A DNA stretch of 27,686 nt from Treponema sp. UBA1747 (GTDB lineage: Bacteria > Spirochaetota > Spirochaetia > Treponematales > Treponemataceae). The notes beneath the pieces were generated by a model. It made no database searches. It was not told the DNA's origin and worked only from the letters and a program-made list of their open reading frames with translations. Positions 15,824 to 23,981 of the stretch are shown piece after piece. The stretch spans positions 1 to 27,686 of the forward strand of contig DCHR01000057.1 in assembly GCA_002315375.1 (NCBI GenBank). Reading direction: 5' to 3'. The number at the start of each line of letters is the position of its first letter. The stretch's first letter is position 1. The translations under genes were made by a program, and so were the position numbers.

Positions 15824-16897
15824 CTACTTAATTATGAATTTCATGTTTTCAAAATCGTACTGAATGATGTGATCGAAAAAGAATTCATTTCCCAGGTTAT
15901 TCAGACAGTACGCATGATACTGAGCTCCGTAATTGAAACCTGAATCTGTTGTAAATGAATACTGAGCCTTCACATTGTCATAATGAATGCCGCCAATTTC
16001 TATATCATCAAAAGTCCACACTGCAGGAGAAATCTGTTTCACTTTTCTTTTTCCATGAATACCAAAAGACTTGTCATTTATATCATGTTCAGGCGAACCG
16101 TCACCGATTCCGTTTCTTGGACAGAAAGTATAGTTTCCAGTATCAACAATACCAAGTTCTTGCTTTCCTTTGTATGAAAAATAAACATAGAAGTTATTAC
16201 AATTGTTTTTCTTCATCTCAAGAACAGCTCCGTCAATTTGAGACTGATCGAAATACATATAGTTTTCTTTAAAATCAAAAACTACATTCTTGTGCTTCAT
16301 AAGAAAGTCCGCTCCCAGAACTCCATCCAGGCGCTGACCGTTTATTTCTACTTCGTCTGAGGCATAATACTTAAAACGAATACCACCAATGTCTCTCCAG
16401 GTATTAATGTTTCCGTTTTTTAAATCCTTCCTGATTAGCTTTATTACTTTTGCGCGTGAAAGATTTTTTAATCTTTTTTTATTGTCGATGTGATTCTCTC
16501 TGTACCATTGGTAGGTACCATTCACATCAAAGAAATTTCCTTCGGTCCCGAAAACTTTTTCTATTCCGCTTTTGTAGATATAACTATAGGAAAGGCCTGT
16601 ATCCACAACAAGGAAAAGATCTTTCCCATCATCGCCACCTTTGGCCTTTACTACAGGACTTCCGTACCAGTTGTAATTAAGGGTAAAAGGAACTCTTTCT
16701 TCCGTCTCCAGACGGGAAAGTTCTTCCAATGCCAGATCCGGATTAAAAGTTCGTCCGGTCAAAGCACTTCGTTTTTCAAGAGCAGCCAGTGATTCATATG
16801 GCTCAAAAGGAACACCAGGGTCTTTGAAAGTGCACAAATCTTTTGAACAGGATAAAAATGAAAATAATGATAATAATACTGATAAACTTTTTCTCAT
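15824..16897 (-). CDS. Two-lobe aspartic-protease-like lipoprotein (two DTG motifs)
   Basis: A 357-residue protein with lipobox FLSC (Cys17), so a lipid-anchored envelope protein. It contains two related halves. Lobe 1 has FLVVDTGLSYSYI (DTG at 99-101) and ends in GVLGADFLMKHKNVVFDF (192-209). Lobe 2 has LGIVDTGNYTFC (DTG at 252-254) and ends in NNLGNEFFFDHIIQYDF (333-349). A catalytic DTG followed by an LG-x-x-F-h/L...hhDF strand is the retropepsin/pepsin lobe signature. Two such lobes in one chain resemble the bilobal pepsin layout rather than the usual bacterial single-lobe retropepsin-like protein. Proteolysis is inferred; the substrate is unknown. Start ATG 16897 has no ribosome site; TAAGAT is 6 nt upstream. 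Confidence 0.8.
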   Translation of the reverse strand: MRKSLSVLLSLFSFLSCSKDLCTFKDPGVPFEPYESLAALEKRSALTGRTFNPDLALEELSRLETEERVPFTLNYNWYGSPVVKAKGGDDGKDLFLVVDTGLSYSYIYKSGIEKVFGTEGNFFDVNGTYQWYRENHIDNKKRLKNLSRAKVIKLIRKDLKNGNINTWRDIGGIRFKYYASDEVEINGQRLDGVLGADFLMKHKNVVFDFKENYMYFDQSQIDGAVLEMKKNNCNNFYVYFSYKGKQELGIVDTGNYTFCPRNGIGDGSPEHDINDKSFGIHGKRKVKQISPAVWTFDDIEIGGIHYDNVKAQYSFTTDSGFNYGAQYHAYCLNNLGNEFFFDHIIQYDFENMKFIIK

Positions 16898-16903
16898 AAA
16901 ATT

Positions 16904-16936
16904 ATCTTATCAAACTTCACCCACTTCTTATATACT
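16904..16936. promoter_or_regulatory. Overlapping divergent promoters of the protease-like lipoprotein and hrpB
   Basis: The 46-bp gap between the two start codons holds both promoters. For hrpB: TTATCA (16907-16912), an 18-nt spacer, TATACT (16931-16936), then 7 nt to ATG 16944. For the lipoprotein: TAAGAT (minus strand, 16909-16904), 6 nt before ATG 16897. The -35 of one overlaps the -10 of the other, so the two should compete for polymerase. No ribosome site in either direction. Confidence 0.5.
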
Positions 16937-16943
16937 GAAAATC

Positions 16944-19511
16944 ATGTATACACTTCCAGATTTACCGGTCAGTCCATACCTTCCCCAGATTGCAGAAACC
17001 CTGAAGAATTCTCCTTCACGCTTTCTGATTTTAACTGCGGAAACTGGTGCCGGAAAATCTACAGTAATCCCTGCCGGTCTTCATGAGTACTTTCCTGGGA
17101 AAATCCTCATGACGGAACCCCGCCGTATTGCGGCTCTTTCCATTGCAGAACGGGTTTCGGAAATACTTGAAGAGCCCTGCGGTAAAACCTGCGGATACAA
17201 AATCCATCTGGAAAACAAAACTTCAAAAGAAACAAAAATCGAAGTCGTAACGGAAGCGGTTCTTTCGCGAACACTTCAGAACGATCCAAGCCTGGACGGT
17301 TACTCAGTAATTTTAATCGACGAATTCCACGAACGCTCGGTGACCACAGACCTGAACCTGGCCTTCCTGCGTGAAGCTATGGAACTGCGGGATGATCTTT
17401 TTGTAATCATTATGTCGGCCACAATTGAAACTGAAAAACTTGCCGGATACCTTAATGGTGAAAACTTACAAAAGGGACAGGGACAAACCGGATACCTGGG
17501 CGGCGAAAACTTACAAAGGGGACAGGGACAAACCGAATACCTGGGCCACGAAAACTTACAAAGGGGACAGAGTCAGGTGCCCGTTATGGAAATCCCCGGA
17601 CGCACCTTTCCTGTAGAAGTTGAATACAAACCGGAATGCAGCCTTGTAAAGGCAGTTCTTGAAGAATTAGGGGGACAGACCCCTGCTTACCCTGTTCAAA
17701 AAAGCAAAGTAATCCTTGCCTTTCTTCCGGGAATCAAAGAAATACGCCGTGCCGAAAGTGACCTTCGTGAAGCACTAGCCGGTTCCAGAAATTCAGAAAC
17801 AGAAATCCATGTACTTCACTCGAGTGTTTCCCTTGCCGATCAGAAAAAGATTTTCGCGCCCCTTCCTGCCGGAACAAACCGGGTAATCATTTCTTCTGCC
17901 ATTGCAGAAACATCCCTGACAGTTCCAGGTGTTACCACCGTAATTGATTCAGGAATTTCCCGTATAAATAAGATGAACCTTGCCCTGGGTATGGAAACTC
18001 TTGTTACAGAAGCCGAAAGTGAATTCAGCTCAGAACAACGCAAAGGACGAGCAGGCCGTCTGCAGGAAGGCCGATGTGTCAGATTGTGGAGTAAAAACGA
18101 ACCGCGGCAGAAAACAATGCCTCCTGAAATTCTTAGAACAGATATTTCATCCATCGTTCTCGAATGTGCCGCTTGGGGAAAAAATCTTTCAGAAGCAGAA
18201 AACTTTTTCCTTGACTCACCTTCACCGGCAGCAGTAAAAACATCCACTGAATTTTTACAGAACATGAACTTTCTGGACAGCGAAAACAAAATTACAAACC
18301 GGGGACGGCTCGCACTGGAAGCAGGTGTTTCACCACGTCTTGCAAACCTGGTTATTTTTGCAGCAGAAAATCCTTCACTAAAAAATGATGCCGTAAACCT
18401 GATTTTAAAATATTCAAACTACGCAGACTCAAACCGTGAAATGCAGAAGCGTTTCTGTGATGATATACAGGATAAAATCACCCGGGCCGGAAACAGCCTG
18501 TCTGTCCGTAATACCCTGACATCAGGAAACACTGCTTCAAAGACCGAACTTTTATTTGCAGGCTTCTCTGACCGCCTTGCAAAAAAACAACCTCAATCCC
18601 AGGCTGCAGGTTCCCTTCCGCAACAGCACATTTCCTATCAGTTTCCAAACGGCCATACCGCATTCCTTTCAAAAGACCTGACTTATTCCCAGGCACCGGA
18701 ATGGCTCATTGCTCCCGAAGTTCTGGCTACCGCATCAGGCGGAACAATTTTTGATTATGAGCCTCTTACTGAAAATGAAGCTCTTTCTTTGATTCAAAAT
18801 CTTCTTACTGAAGAAACAGAATGTTCCTTCAATGAAAACCAGACAAAAATAAATAAAATCCAGTACACAAAATACGGCAGAATCATTCTTTCTGAAAAAC
18901 GTCTTAATGTATCAAAAGAGGATTCAACCCGGGCCTGGTGCACACAAATCAGGAAAAAAGGTTTGAATTCCCTGAATTTGTCAGACAAAATGCAGAATTT
19001 CTTGATCAGAGCCCAGTTTTACCAAGACCACAAAGAAGAAAATTCATCTGAAACAAAAAGTGTAATTTCCCGCCTGGAAACCAATCCTGAAGAATGGCTT
19101 TCCCCTTTTCTTACAGACAGCAGGCTTACAGATGAAACCCTGTATAACGCTGCCTACTGGTTTCTGGACGGTTCGTCTATCGATGCAAATGTTCCAACCC
19201 AGATAATTCTTTCAAACGGACGGAAAGCAAGAGTAACTTATGAATTAAATTCCAGTCAGGAAGATAAAACAAAACTGATTGTCAGACCTGTCATAGAAAT
19301 AATAATCCAGAGAATTTTCGGCTGCTTTGAAAATCCGCAGATTATGAAACAACCTGTACTTCTTAAACTTCTGTCACCGGCAAGCAGGCCTCTGCAAATT
19401 ACCGATGACCTTGCAGGCTTCTGGTCAGGAACCTGGATTGAAATCTGCAAGGAAATGAAAGGCCGTTATCCGAAACACAACTGGGATTACCGCATTGCAG
19501 AGAAGGAATAA
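16944..19511 (+). CDS. hrpB: ATP-dependent helicase HrpB (DEAH-like) with in-frame repeat insertions
   Basis: An 855-residue protein, near the normal HrpB length. I choose ATG 16944 (MYTLPDLPV, the usual HrpB N-terminus) rather than the upstream ATG 16824, whose extension is low-complexity and overlaps the divergent lipoprotein gene. Walker A AETGAGKST is at 32-40, DEFH at 126-129 (the HrpB form of the DEAH box), SAT at 158-160, SSAIAETSLTVPGV and QRKGRAGR as helicase motifs V and VI. The C-terminal HrpB domain follows. It unwinds RNA or RNP using ATP; its role outside E. coli is poorly defined. Residues 168-212 are three copies of a 15-residue repeat (GYLxGENLQRGQGQT), and a GGQTPAYP segment near 243-250 comes from a related repeat. 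Both lie in surface-loop positions. Confidence 0.93.
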   Translation: MYTLPDLPVSPYLPQIAETLKNSPSRFLILTAETGAGKSTVIPAGLHEYFPGKILMTEPRRIAALSIAERVSEILEEPCGKTCGYKIHLENKTSKETKIEVVTEAVLSRTLQNDPSLDGYSVILIDEFHERSVTTDLNLAFLREAMELRDDLFVIIMSATIETEKLAGYLNGENLQKGQGQTGYLGGENLQRGQGQTEYLGHENLQRGQSQVPVMEIPGRTFPVEVEYKPECSLVKAVLEELGGQTPAYPVQKSKVILAFLPGIKEIRRAESDLREALAGSRNSETEIHVLHSSVSLADQKKIFAPLPAGTNRVIISSAIAETSLTVPGVTTVIDSGISRINKMNLALGMETLVTEAESEFSSEQRKGRAGRLQEGRCVRLWSKNEPRQKTMPPEILRTDISSIVLECAAWGKNLSEAENFFLDSPSPAAVKTSTEFLQNMNFLDSENKITNRGRLALEAGVSPRLANLVIFAAENPSLKNDAVNLILKYSNYADSNREMQKRFCDDIQDKITRAGNSLSVRNTLTSGNTASKTELLFAGFSDRLAKKQPQSQAAGSLPQQHISYQFPNGHTAFLSKDLTYSQAPEWLIAPEVLATASGGTIFDYEPLTENEALSLIQNLLTEETECSFNENQTKINKIQYTKYGRIILSEKRLNVSKEDSTRAWCTQIRKKGLNSLNLSDKMQNFLIRAQFYQDHKEENSSETKSVISRLETNPEEWLSPFLTDSRLTDETLYNAAYWFLDGSSIDANVPTQIILSNGRKARVTYELNSSQEDKTKLIVRPVIEIIIQRIFGCFENPQIMKQPVLLKLLSPASRPLQITDDLAGFWSGTWIEICKEMKGRYPKHNWDYRIAEKE
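17445..17579 (+). repeat. Three tandem in-frame 45-bp repeats in hrpB
   Basis: Units 17445-17489, 17490-17534 and 17535-17579. Each reads G[G/A]ATACCT..., then GAAAACTTACAAA[A/G]GGGACAG. The third unit diverges at its 3' end. The ACAAARGGGACAGRGA core is the same as the copies at 26787-26927. Period 45 keeps the reading frame. Confidence 0.9.
17670..17683 (+). repeat. Isolated GGGGACAGACCCC element in hrpB
   Basis: GGGGGACAGACCCC inside the hrpB frame, encoding GGQTP. The 13-mer GGGGACAGACCCC recurs exactly at 26915-26927. Its GGGG/CCCC arms can form a small hairpin. Confidence 0.7.
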
Positions 19512-19516
19512 AAAAA

Positions 19517-19542
19517 GAGCGTCACTTCCGTGACGCTCTTTT
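19517..19542. terminator. Bidirectional intrinsic terminator between hrpB and the S41 gene
   Basis: GAGCGTCAC and GTGACGCTC form a 9-bp stem with loop TTCC, flanked by six A on the left and TTTT on the right. It serves hrpB and the convergent S41 gene ending at 19562. Confidence 0.92.
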
Positions 19543-19561
19543 CATTTCAGTTCAAATCAAC

Positions 19562-21028
19562 TTACAGCTGTTTTTTATTCAGACCAGCCAGTTTTTCAGA
19601 AAGGCTCTGGTCTTCGGTCAGCTGAATCAAGGTGTTCAGAATATTTTCGTTTGTTGTCCACCAGTCCGGCCAGAAACCTTCGCCTTCGCCTTTGAAATTT
19701 TCATTCTGCAAAACACAAGGAGAAGCTCCGAACAGGCTTCCGAAAAATAATTTCAATCCCGACTTTGGAAGTGTATAACTCCAGTTGGAAACATAATCAA
19801 CTGCTCCACAAGTACGGTTACCAACCAGAATTACATTGGAATCTTTTGCCAGATAAGAAAGCCCGATTGTATATTCCGAAGTAGAAGCCGTTCCCCCGTT
19901 CATCAGAATAATTACGGTTCTGTCAGTTTCTGAATCTTTTGAATAAGTTTCCACAATATCATTATTTTCCAGAACGATATCAGAATCACGTGAATATTCA
20001 GATTCTTCTTTTACCTTATTTACAGCATCAAACTGTTTTTTATAGTATTCCCTTTTCTGTTCATCAGCTTCCGATTTTATCTGCACCTGATGCTTGTTAC
20101 TTTCGTTCAAAAGGAAATTATAAAAATTCATATGCTCTTCAGTTCCAACAGGAAAATACATTGAAGCCACAAGCTGCGGAGCAAAATAAAGAACACCGCC
20201 CCCGTTCCCGCGTAAATCCAGAATCACCGTTTTTTCAGGATCTGCATTTGAAATCTTCTTTGTAATTTCACAGAACTGATAATAATCGTTTCCGGTTTCT
20301 GCAATATTAAAGGAAGTCAGCGAAACATAAATACATTCATCCGATTCAATAAAGCCTGTAAGTTTTCCTGTGTAAGTGAATTCTTCAGGTTTAATTACAG
20401 AAACAGGATACTGTTCGCCATCCAGGGAAACTGTCAGACGGGTTGTATTCGGTGCTGCATACACGGCATAACGATACAGAATTCTGTCTTCATAAAAGGT
20501 TTCATACAGATTTTTTTCAGGCCCTGTGAATTTTGCACCCATTGGAATTCTTTCGTCATCCGAATACAGTGAATAATATTCATCACCTTTTTCTTCAAAA
20601 TACAGATTTGTAAAGCGAAGATATTTTGCAATACTTTTAGAACTGTTTCCAAATCCCTGAACCGTAAAATGCATGTCATTCAGTTTCATATCACGATTCA
20701 GAACTTCAAAAATTTTATTCTGATAAAATTCTGAATCAATCATCCCCAGGCTTGTCAGATTTTTCAAAGCAGCTTCCCTGATTTCTGCAATTGAAGCATC
20801 TGCATCAAAACCATTTTCCTGTGCCTGAGGATAACCGGCATAAGCTGTTGTCACCAGATACTTCAAAGTAGCCAGATCTTCATCCAAATCAACAGTTGAA
20901 AAACTGGCCCGAATAGGTGCATCAAAATCCAGCCTGATTTTCTTTTCTTTTTCTCCCTGAGAAGAAGCGCATGAAATCATGGCTAATGCAGAAAAAACGA
21001 CAACACAAAATACAGATAATTTTTTCAC
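19562..21028 (-). CDS. S41-family peptidase lipoprotein
   Basis: A 488-residue protein with GTG start at 21028 (GGAG 11 nt upstream; no in-frame ATG nearby) and lipobox MISC (Cys20), so an anchored envelope protein. S41 (tail-specific/tricorn-like) features: LNDMHFTV with the conserved His120, VILDLRGNGGG at 268-278, and the nucleophile motif NGGTASTSE (377-385, probable Ser382). The position where Ctp-type proteases have the catalytic Lys (GKG) reads RTCGAVDY, so a Lys dyad is not supported. A Ser-His arrangement as in tricorn-like members is possible, or loss of activity. No PDZ domain is obvious. It is 30 bp downstream of the 371-residue lipoprotein, presumably in one operon. Confidence 0.85.
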   Translation of the reverse strand: MKKLSVFCVVVFSALAMISCASSQGEKEKKIRLDFDAPIRASFSTVDLDEDLATLKYLVTTAYAGYPQAQENGFDADASIAEIREAALKNLTSLGMIDSEFYQNKIFEVLNRDMKLNDMHFTVQGFGNSSKSIAKYLRFTNLYFEEKGDEYYSLYSDDERIPMGAKFTGPEKNLYETFYEDRILYRYAVYAAPNTTRLTVSLDGEQYPVSVIKPEEFTYTGKLTGFIESDECIYVSLTSFNIAETGNDYYQFCEITKKISNADPEKTVILDLRGNGGGVLYFAPQLVASMYFPVGTEEHMNFYNFLLNESNKHQVQIKSEADEQKREYYKKQFDAVNKVKEESEYSRDSDIVLENNDIVETYSKDSETDRTVIILMNGGTASTSEYTIGLSYLAKDSNVILVGNRTCGAVDYVSNWSYTLPKSGLKLFFGSLFGASPCVLQNENFKGEGEGFWPDWWTTNENILNTLIQLTEDQSLSEKLAGLNKKQL

Positions 21029-21058
21029 TTTTTTAAATCTCCAGGTCCTTTCCAGGAT

Positions 21059-22174
21059 TTATCGGCCGGCAAGAATCTTCAGCATTTCCAGATCAACTTT
21101 TGCCAGGTATTCAAAGAAATCCTTTTCATAATTTCGGGATTCCACAGGTTTTTCATAATATTCATCGAAGGCATCTACAAAATCAGAAATCATTTCTTCA
21201 GAATATGCATTTTCGAATTTTTCGATTGTAACATCAAAATCTTCTTCCTCTCCGATTTCACGCAGATAGAACAGGTTTGTGAAATATGAAATGTCTCCCA
21301 TCAAAGCATCTTTAGACTGGGCGTCATTTAATGGTTCCAGCCCGTTCTTTTCACGCATTTTATTCAACTCAAGTTTAAAAGACAGCAGATAGTCTTCAGG
21401 AAGTGTAGAAACATAAGTATGAATAACCGGCAAAGAAATATTTGTCATCATTGAAAATGCTGCTTCTTTTGACCAGTATGGAGAAAGGAAAATCTTATCG
21501 TCATAACCTTTTTCTTCAAAATCCAGGTGATACCAGAAAATCTTTCCGGCCAGAAGTTCCGAAACATGAAGAGTTTCCTTGAATGGTTTTCCTGCCAGGA
21601 AAACTTCAGAAATGTATTTTTCCACTGTTCCGTCTCTTAAAGCATCCACAACTCCATTCTGCATAGTTATATAGGAAGCCCGCTGCAAAAGATAAAATTT
21701 TTCGAATTTAGTGTCATATGCAAACTGGTTCACAGCGGACAGAAGTGTCTGAATATCATTTTTACTCCATCCATTTAATTCCTCAAAGGATTTTGTCAGT
21801 CCTGTCATATCCTCATTTACTATTCCTGTAAACATCAGAAAATTCATCATCGAATATTTCTGTGACAGTTTTTCTACAATCTTTACAGAAGGATGTTTCT
21901 TGTACTTCAAAAACCAGGTATCAACGGCAACGTTAAAATCTGAATTTCCATATGCCGGATAAACTGCATCCGGATTTCCTGCAAGACGAAGCAGAAGCAT
22001 AACCACTTCTGATGCCGGATCAGTGACAACCTTAATATTTCCAACCTGTGATTCAACTTTATCCACAATGATTGGTTCCATTCTGGATGACGACGGTGTC
22101 GAAGCACAGGACATTGCCAGAAACAATACCCCTGCACTAAGGACTGTTAAAAGTCCATTCATAATTTTTTTCAT
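21059..22174 (-). CDS. Lipoprotein of unknown function, 371 residues
   Basis: Start ATG 22174 with GGGAG 9 nt upstream. Signal peptide and lipobox AMSC (Cys23), followed by a Ser-rich linker (ASTPSSSR). The mature part looks mainly helical and rich in aromatic and acidic residues (VDTWFLKYKKHPSVKIVEKL near 90; FWYHLDFEEKGYDDK in the middle; FVDAFDEYYEKPVESRNYEKDFFEYLAKV at the end). It vaguely resembles the DUF4932 type of bacterial lipoprotein, but no HExxH or other catalytic motif is visible and I do not claim that family. It is probably co-transcribed with the S41 lipoprotein, whose GTG start is 30 bp downstream, so a shared envelope function is likely. Confidence 0.7.
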   Translation of the reverse strand: MKKIMNGLLTVLSAGVLFLAMSCASTPSSSRMEPIIVDKVESQVGNIKVVTDPASEVVMLLLRLAGNPDAVYPAYGNSDFNVAVDTWFLKYKKHPSVKIVEKLSQKYSMMNFLMFTGIVNEDMTGLTKSFEELNGWSKNDIQTLLSAVNQFAYDTKFEKFYLLQRASYITMQNGVVDALRDGTVEKYISEVFLAGKPFKETLHVSELLAGKIFWYHLDFEEKGYDDKIFLSPYWSKEAAFSMMTNISLPVIHTYVSTLPEDYLLSFKLELNKMREKNGLEPLNDAQSKDALMGDISYFTNLFYLREIGEEEDFDVTIEKFENAYSEEMISDFVDAFDEYYEKPVESRNYEKDFFEYLAKVDLEMLKILAGR

Positions 22175-22252
22175 TTTAAATCTCCCGATACTTTTTTATT
22201 TGTATACATTCTAATATTCGTTTGTTTATTTTTCCATAGAGGAAATATTTGT

Positions 22253-22258
22253 TATACT
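22253..22258 (+). promoter_or_regulatory. Candidate extended -10 of the DUF4097-like gene (leaderless geometry)
   Basis: TGTTATACT (TGn plus TATACT), with 7 nt to ATG 22266. TTTCCA 16 nt upstream is a possible -35. AAGG between -10 and ATG is too short and close to be a good ribosome site. Confidence 0.5.
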
Positions 22259-22265
22259 AAGGTAT

Positions 22266-23162
22266 ATGAAAAGACTAATTACATTTTTACTAACAACAAC
22301 CTTCATGGTTTGGTCACTTTTTGCTGCGGAACTTGTTCCCGAAGAAAAACTGTCTTACAGCTTTGAACCGGACCAGGTAAAACATCTGGATGTTAATTTC
22401 TCTGCAGGAAAGGTTCAGATTCTTGAAGCAGTAACAAACACTATCAATATTTCAATCACAAAAGATTATGATGCTCCTTCTCCAACCTGCAAAATTGACA
22501 AAGGAACTCTCAGTGTAAAAACCAGCAAGCTTTCCAGCATAAAAAAGAAAATCGACATTGTCGTTGAAATTCCTTACGGAAAAAACCTGGGTGAAATAAA
22601 AATCACAACAGTTTCCGCCAATGCTTATCTGAAAAATCTGAATGCCAGACAAATCCTGGTTACAACCTTAAGCGGCATTGTCAGCGTGAAAAACTGTGAA
22701 ATAAACGGACTTGTAAAAGTCGGAAGCGCCAGCGGAAAAACTTCCCTGGAAGAATCAAAAATTTCCACTCTGACCCTTTCAGCCATCGGCGGTGAAATCA
22801 ATCTGGATAATATTGAATCAACTCTGATTCAGGCCGAAACAATGAGCGGACCAATCCTTCTTAAAAACTCAAAAACAGAAGGCTTCGAATTCCAGAGTCC
22901 AAACGGAATTATCGAAGTTCAGCTGAATGAAATGATTAAAAATCCATCATGGGCAAAAACCGGAAACGGAACCATCAATCTTGTTTTCCCAGAAAAGGCC
23001 GGTTACAAAGCAATTGTTAATTCAACAAACGGACAGTTTATCGACAACAATACTTTTGTAACTGCAGCCCAGTGTGAAAATCTGGAATCCGTTTACAACA
23101 ACGGGACAACAGAAATTCTCATTTCAGTGAAAACAGGAAAAGCCACAATCAGTTCAAAATAA
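22266..23162 (+). CDS. Exported DUF4097-like beta-helical protein
   Basis: A 298-residue protein with a signal peptide (cleavage near residue 20-21, SLFAAEL) and no lipobox Cys. The body is a run of short alternating strands with regular SG/NG turns (VTTLSGIVSVKNCEINGLVKVGSASGKTSLEESKISTLTLSAIGGEINLDNIES), the pattern of the DUF4097/LiaG-like beta-solenoid. Such proteins are often found in envelope-stress loci; the molecular role is unknown. The gene is monocistronic: it has its own promoter and a terminator immediately downstream. It is divergent from the two-lipoprotein operon. Confidence 0.75.
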   Translation: MKRLITFLLTTTFMVWSLFAAELVPEEKLSYSFEPDQVKHLDVNFSAGKVQILEAVTNTINISITKDYDAPSPTCKIDKGTLSVKTSKLSSIKKKIDIVVEIPYGKNLGEIKITTVSANAYLKNLNARQILVTTLSGIVSVKNCEINGLVKVGSASGKTSLEESKISTLTLSAIGGEINLDNIESTLIQAETMSGPILLKNSKTEGFEFQSPNGIIEVQLNEMIKNPSWAKTGNGTINLVFPEKAGYKAIVNSTNGQFIDNNTFVTAAQCENLESVYNNGTTEILISVKTGKATISSK

Positions 23163-23184
23163 ACTTCAGGAAATCCCCAAAAAA

Positions 23185-23219
23185 AAAGCACGGTTCCTTC
23201 AGGTTCCGTGCTTTAATTT
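23185..23219. terminator. Bidirectional intrinsic terminator after the DUF4097-like gene
   Basis: AAAGCACGG (23185-23193) and CCGTGCTTT (23206-23214) form a 9-bp stem; CCT/AGG in the loop can pair further. An A-run precedes and a broken T-run follows, so it can serve the convergent methyltransferase gene as well. Confidence 0.85.
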
Positions 23220-23231
23220 TTAATGATCGGT

Positions 23232-23981
23232 CTACTTCTTAGCAATAATTACCATCGTACGGGCATTCTGGTCATAAGGCGATTTATCAAAATCCCCGTA
23301 TGCATTTGCTTCAGAAAATCCCGCTTTTTTCATAATTTCACAAAGTTCTGCTGCGGAATAAAGCCGCTGAACAAATTCATGTTCAATCTTTGTTCCGTCA
23401 GGTTTTATCAGATCCCATTTTGAACGAAGACCTTCCCAGGCGCCCACAACACCAAAATGTGTCTGGCAAATCATTCCGGCCCGTTCAAATTCTTCACCTT
23501 CCGTCCAGTACAAAATAGCAGTTTCCCGGCTTGTACATTCAAGAATAAAAGTTCCGCCTTTGCGTAATGTATTACAAATGCAGGTCAAAATCGCAAAATC
23601 TTCTTCCTTTGTATCACAATACCCAAATGAAGTGTAAAGATTTACTGCGCAGTCATATTTCCTGTCACTTTCAAAAGTCCGCAGATCCGCATTCAGAAGC
23701 TCCAGTTCCACACCTTCGTCTCTGGCACTTTCGGCTGCAGCATCCAGCTCGCTCTGAATAATATCAACTCCGGTAACCTTCATGCCCAGAGAAGCCAGTT
23801 CTATGCTTATTCTTCCAGGTCCGCAGCCGGCATCCAGAACACTGTCTCCAGGTTTCAAGCCTGCGATTTTCTGAACAAATTCTGCTACTGCAGGAGCTTC
23901 GGCCCATCTGCTTTCATCAAACATGATGGGCCCGTAATTGTTCCAGAAATCCTCTTTTTCAAACCACTGCTGATCAGCCAT
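23232..23981 (-). CDS. Class I SAM-dependent methyltransferase
   Basis: A 249-residue Rossmann-fold methyltransferase. SAM motif I VLDAGCGPGRIS is at residues 48-59, the acidic end of strand 2 (VTGVDIIQ) follows, then NADLRTF and the motif IV region YDCAVNLYTSFGY. The C-terminus (LYSAAELCEIMKKAGFSEANAYGDFD) is the usual closing part of small-molecule methyltransferases. The substrate cannot be named. Its ATG overlaps the trxA stop by one base (TAATG), and GAAGGAAAG provides the ribosome site, so it is translationally coupled to thioredoxin. Confidence 0.88.
   Translation of the reverse strand: MADQQWFEKEDFWNNYGPIMFDESRWAEAPAVAEFVQKIAGLKPGDSVLDAGCGPGRISIELASLGMKVTGVDIIQSELDAAAESARDEGVELELLNADLRTFESDRKYDCAVNLYTSFGYCDTKEEDFAILTCICNTLRKGGTFILECTSRETAILYWTEGEEFERAGMICQTHFGVVGAWEGLRSKWDLIKPDGTKIEHEFVQRLYSAAELCEIMKKAGFSEANAYGDFDKSPYDQNARTMVIIAKK

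Noticed and set aside
16824..16943. N-terminal extension of HrpB from ATG 16824
   Set aside because: The 40 extra residues are low-complexity Asn/Asp/Lys, overlap the divergent lipoprotein gene and its promoter, and precede a typical HrpB N-terminus at 16944.
17840..18289. Minus-strand open frame of 149 codons opposite hrpB
   Set aside because: Antisense to conserved helicase motifs V and VI; no domain and no ribosome site.
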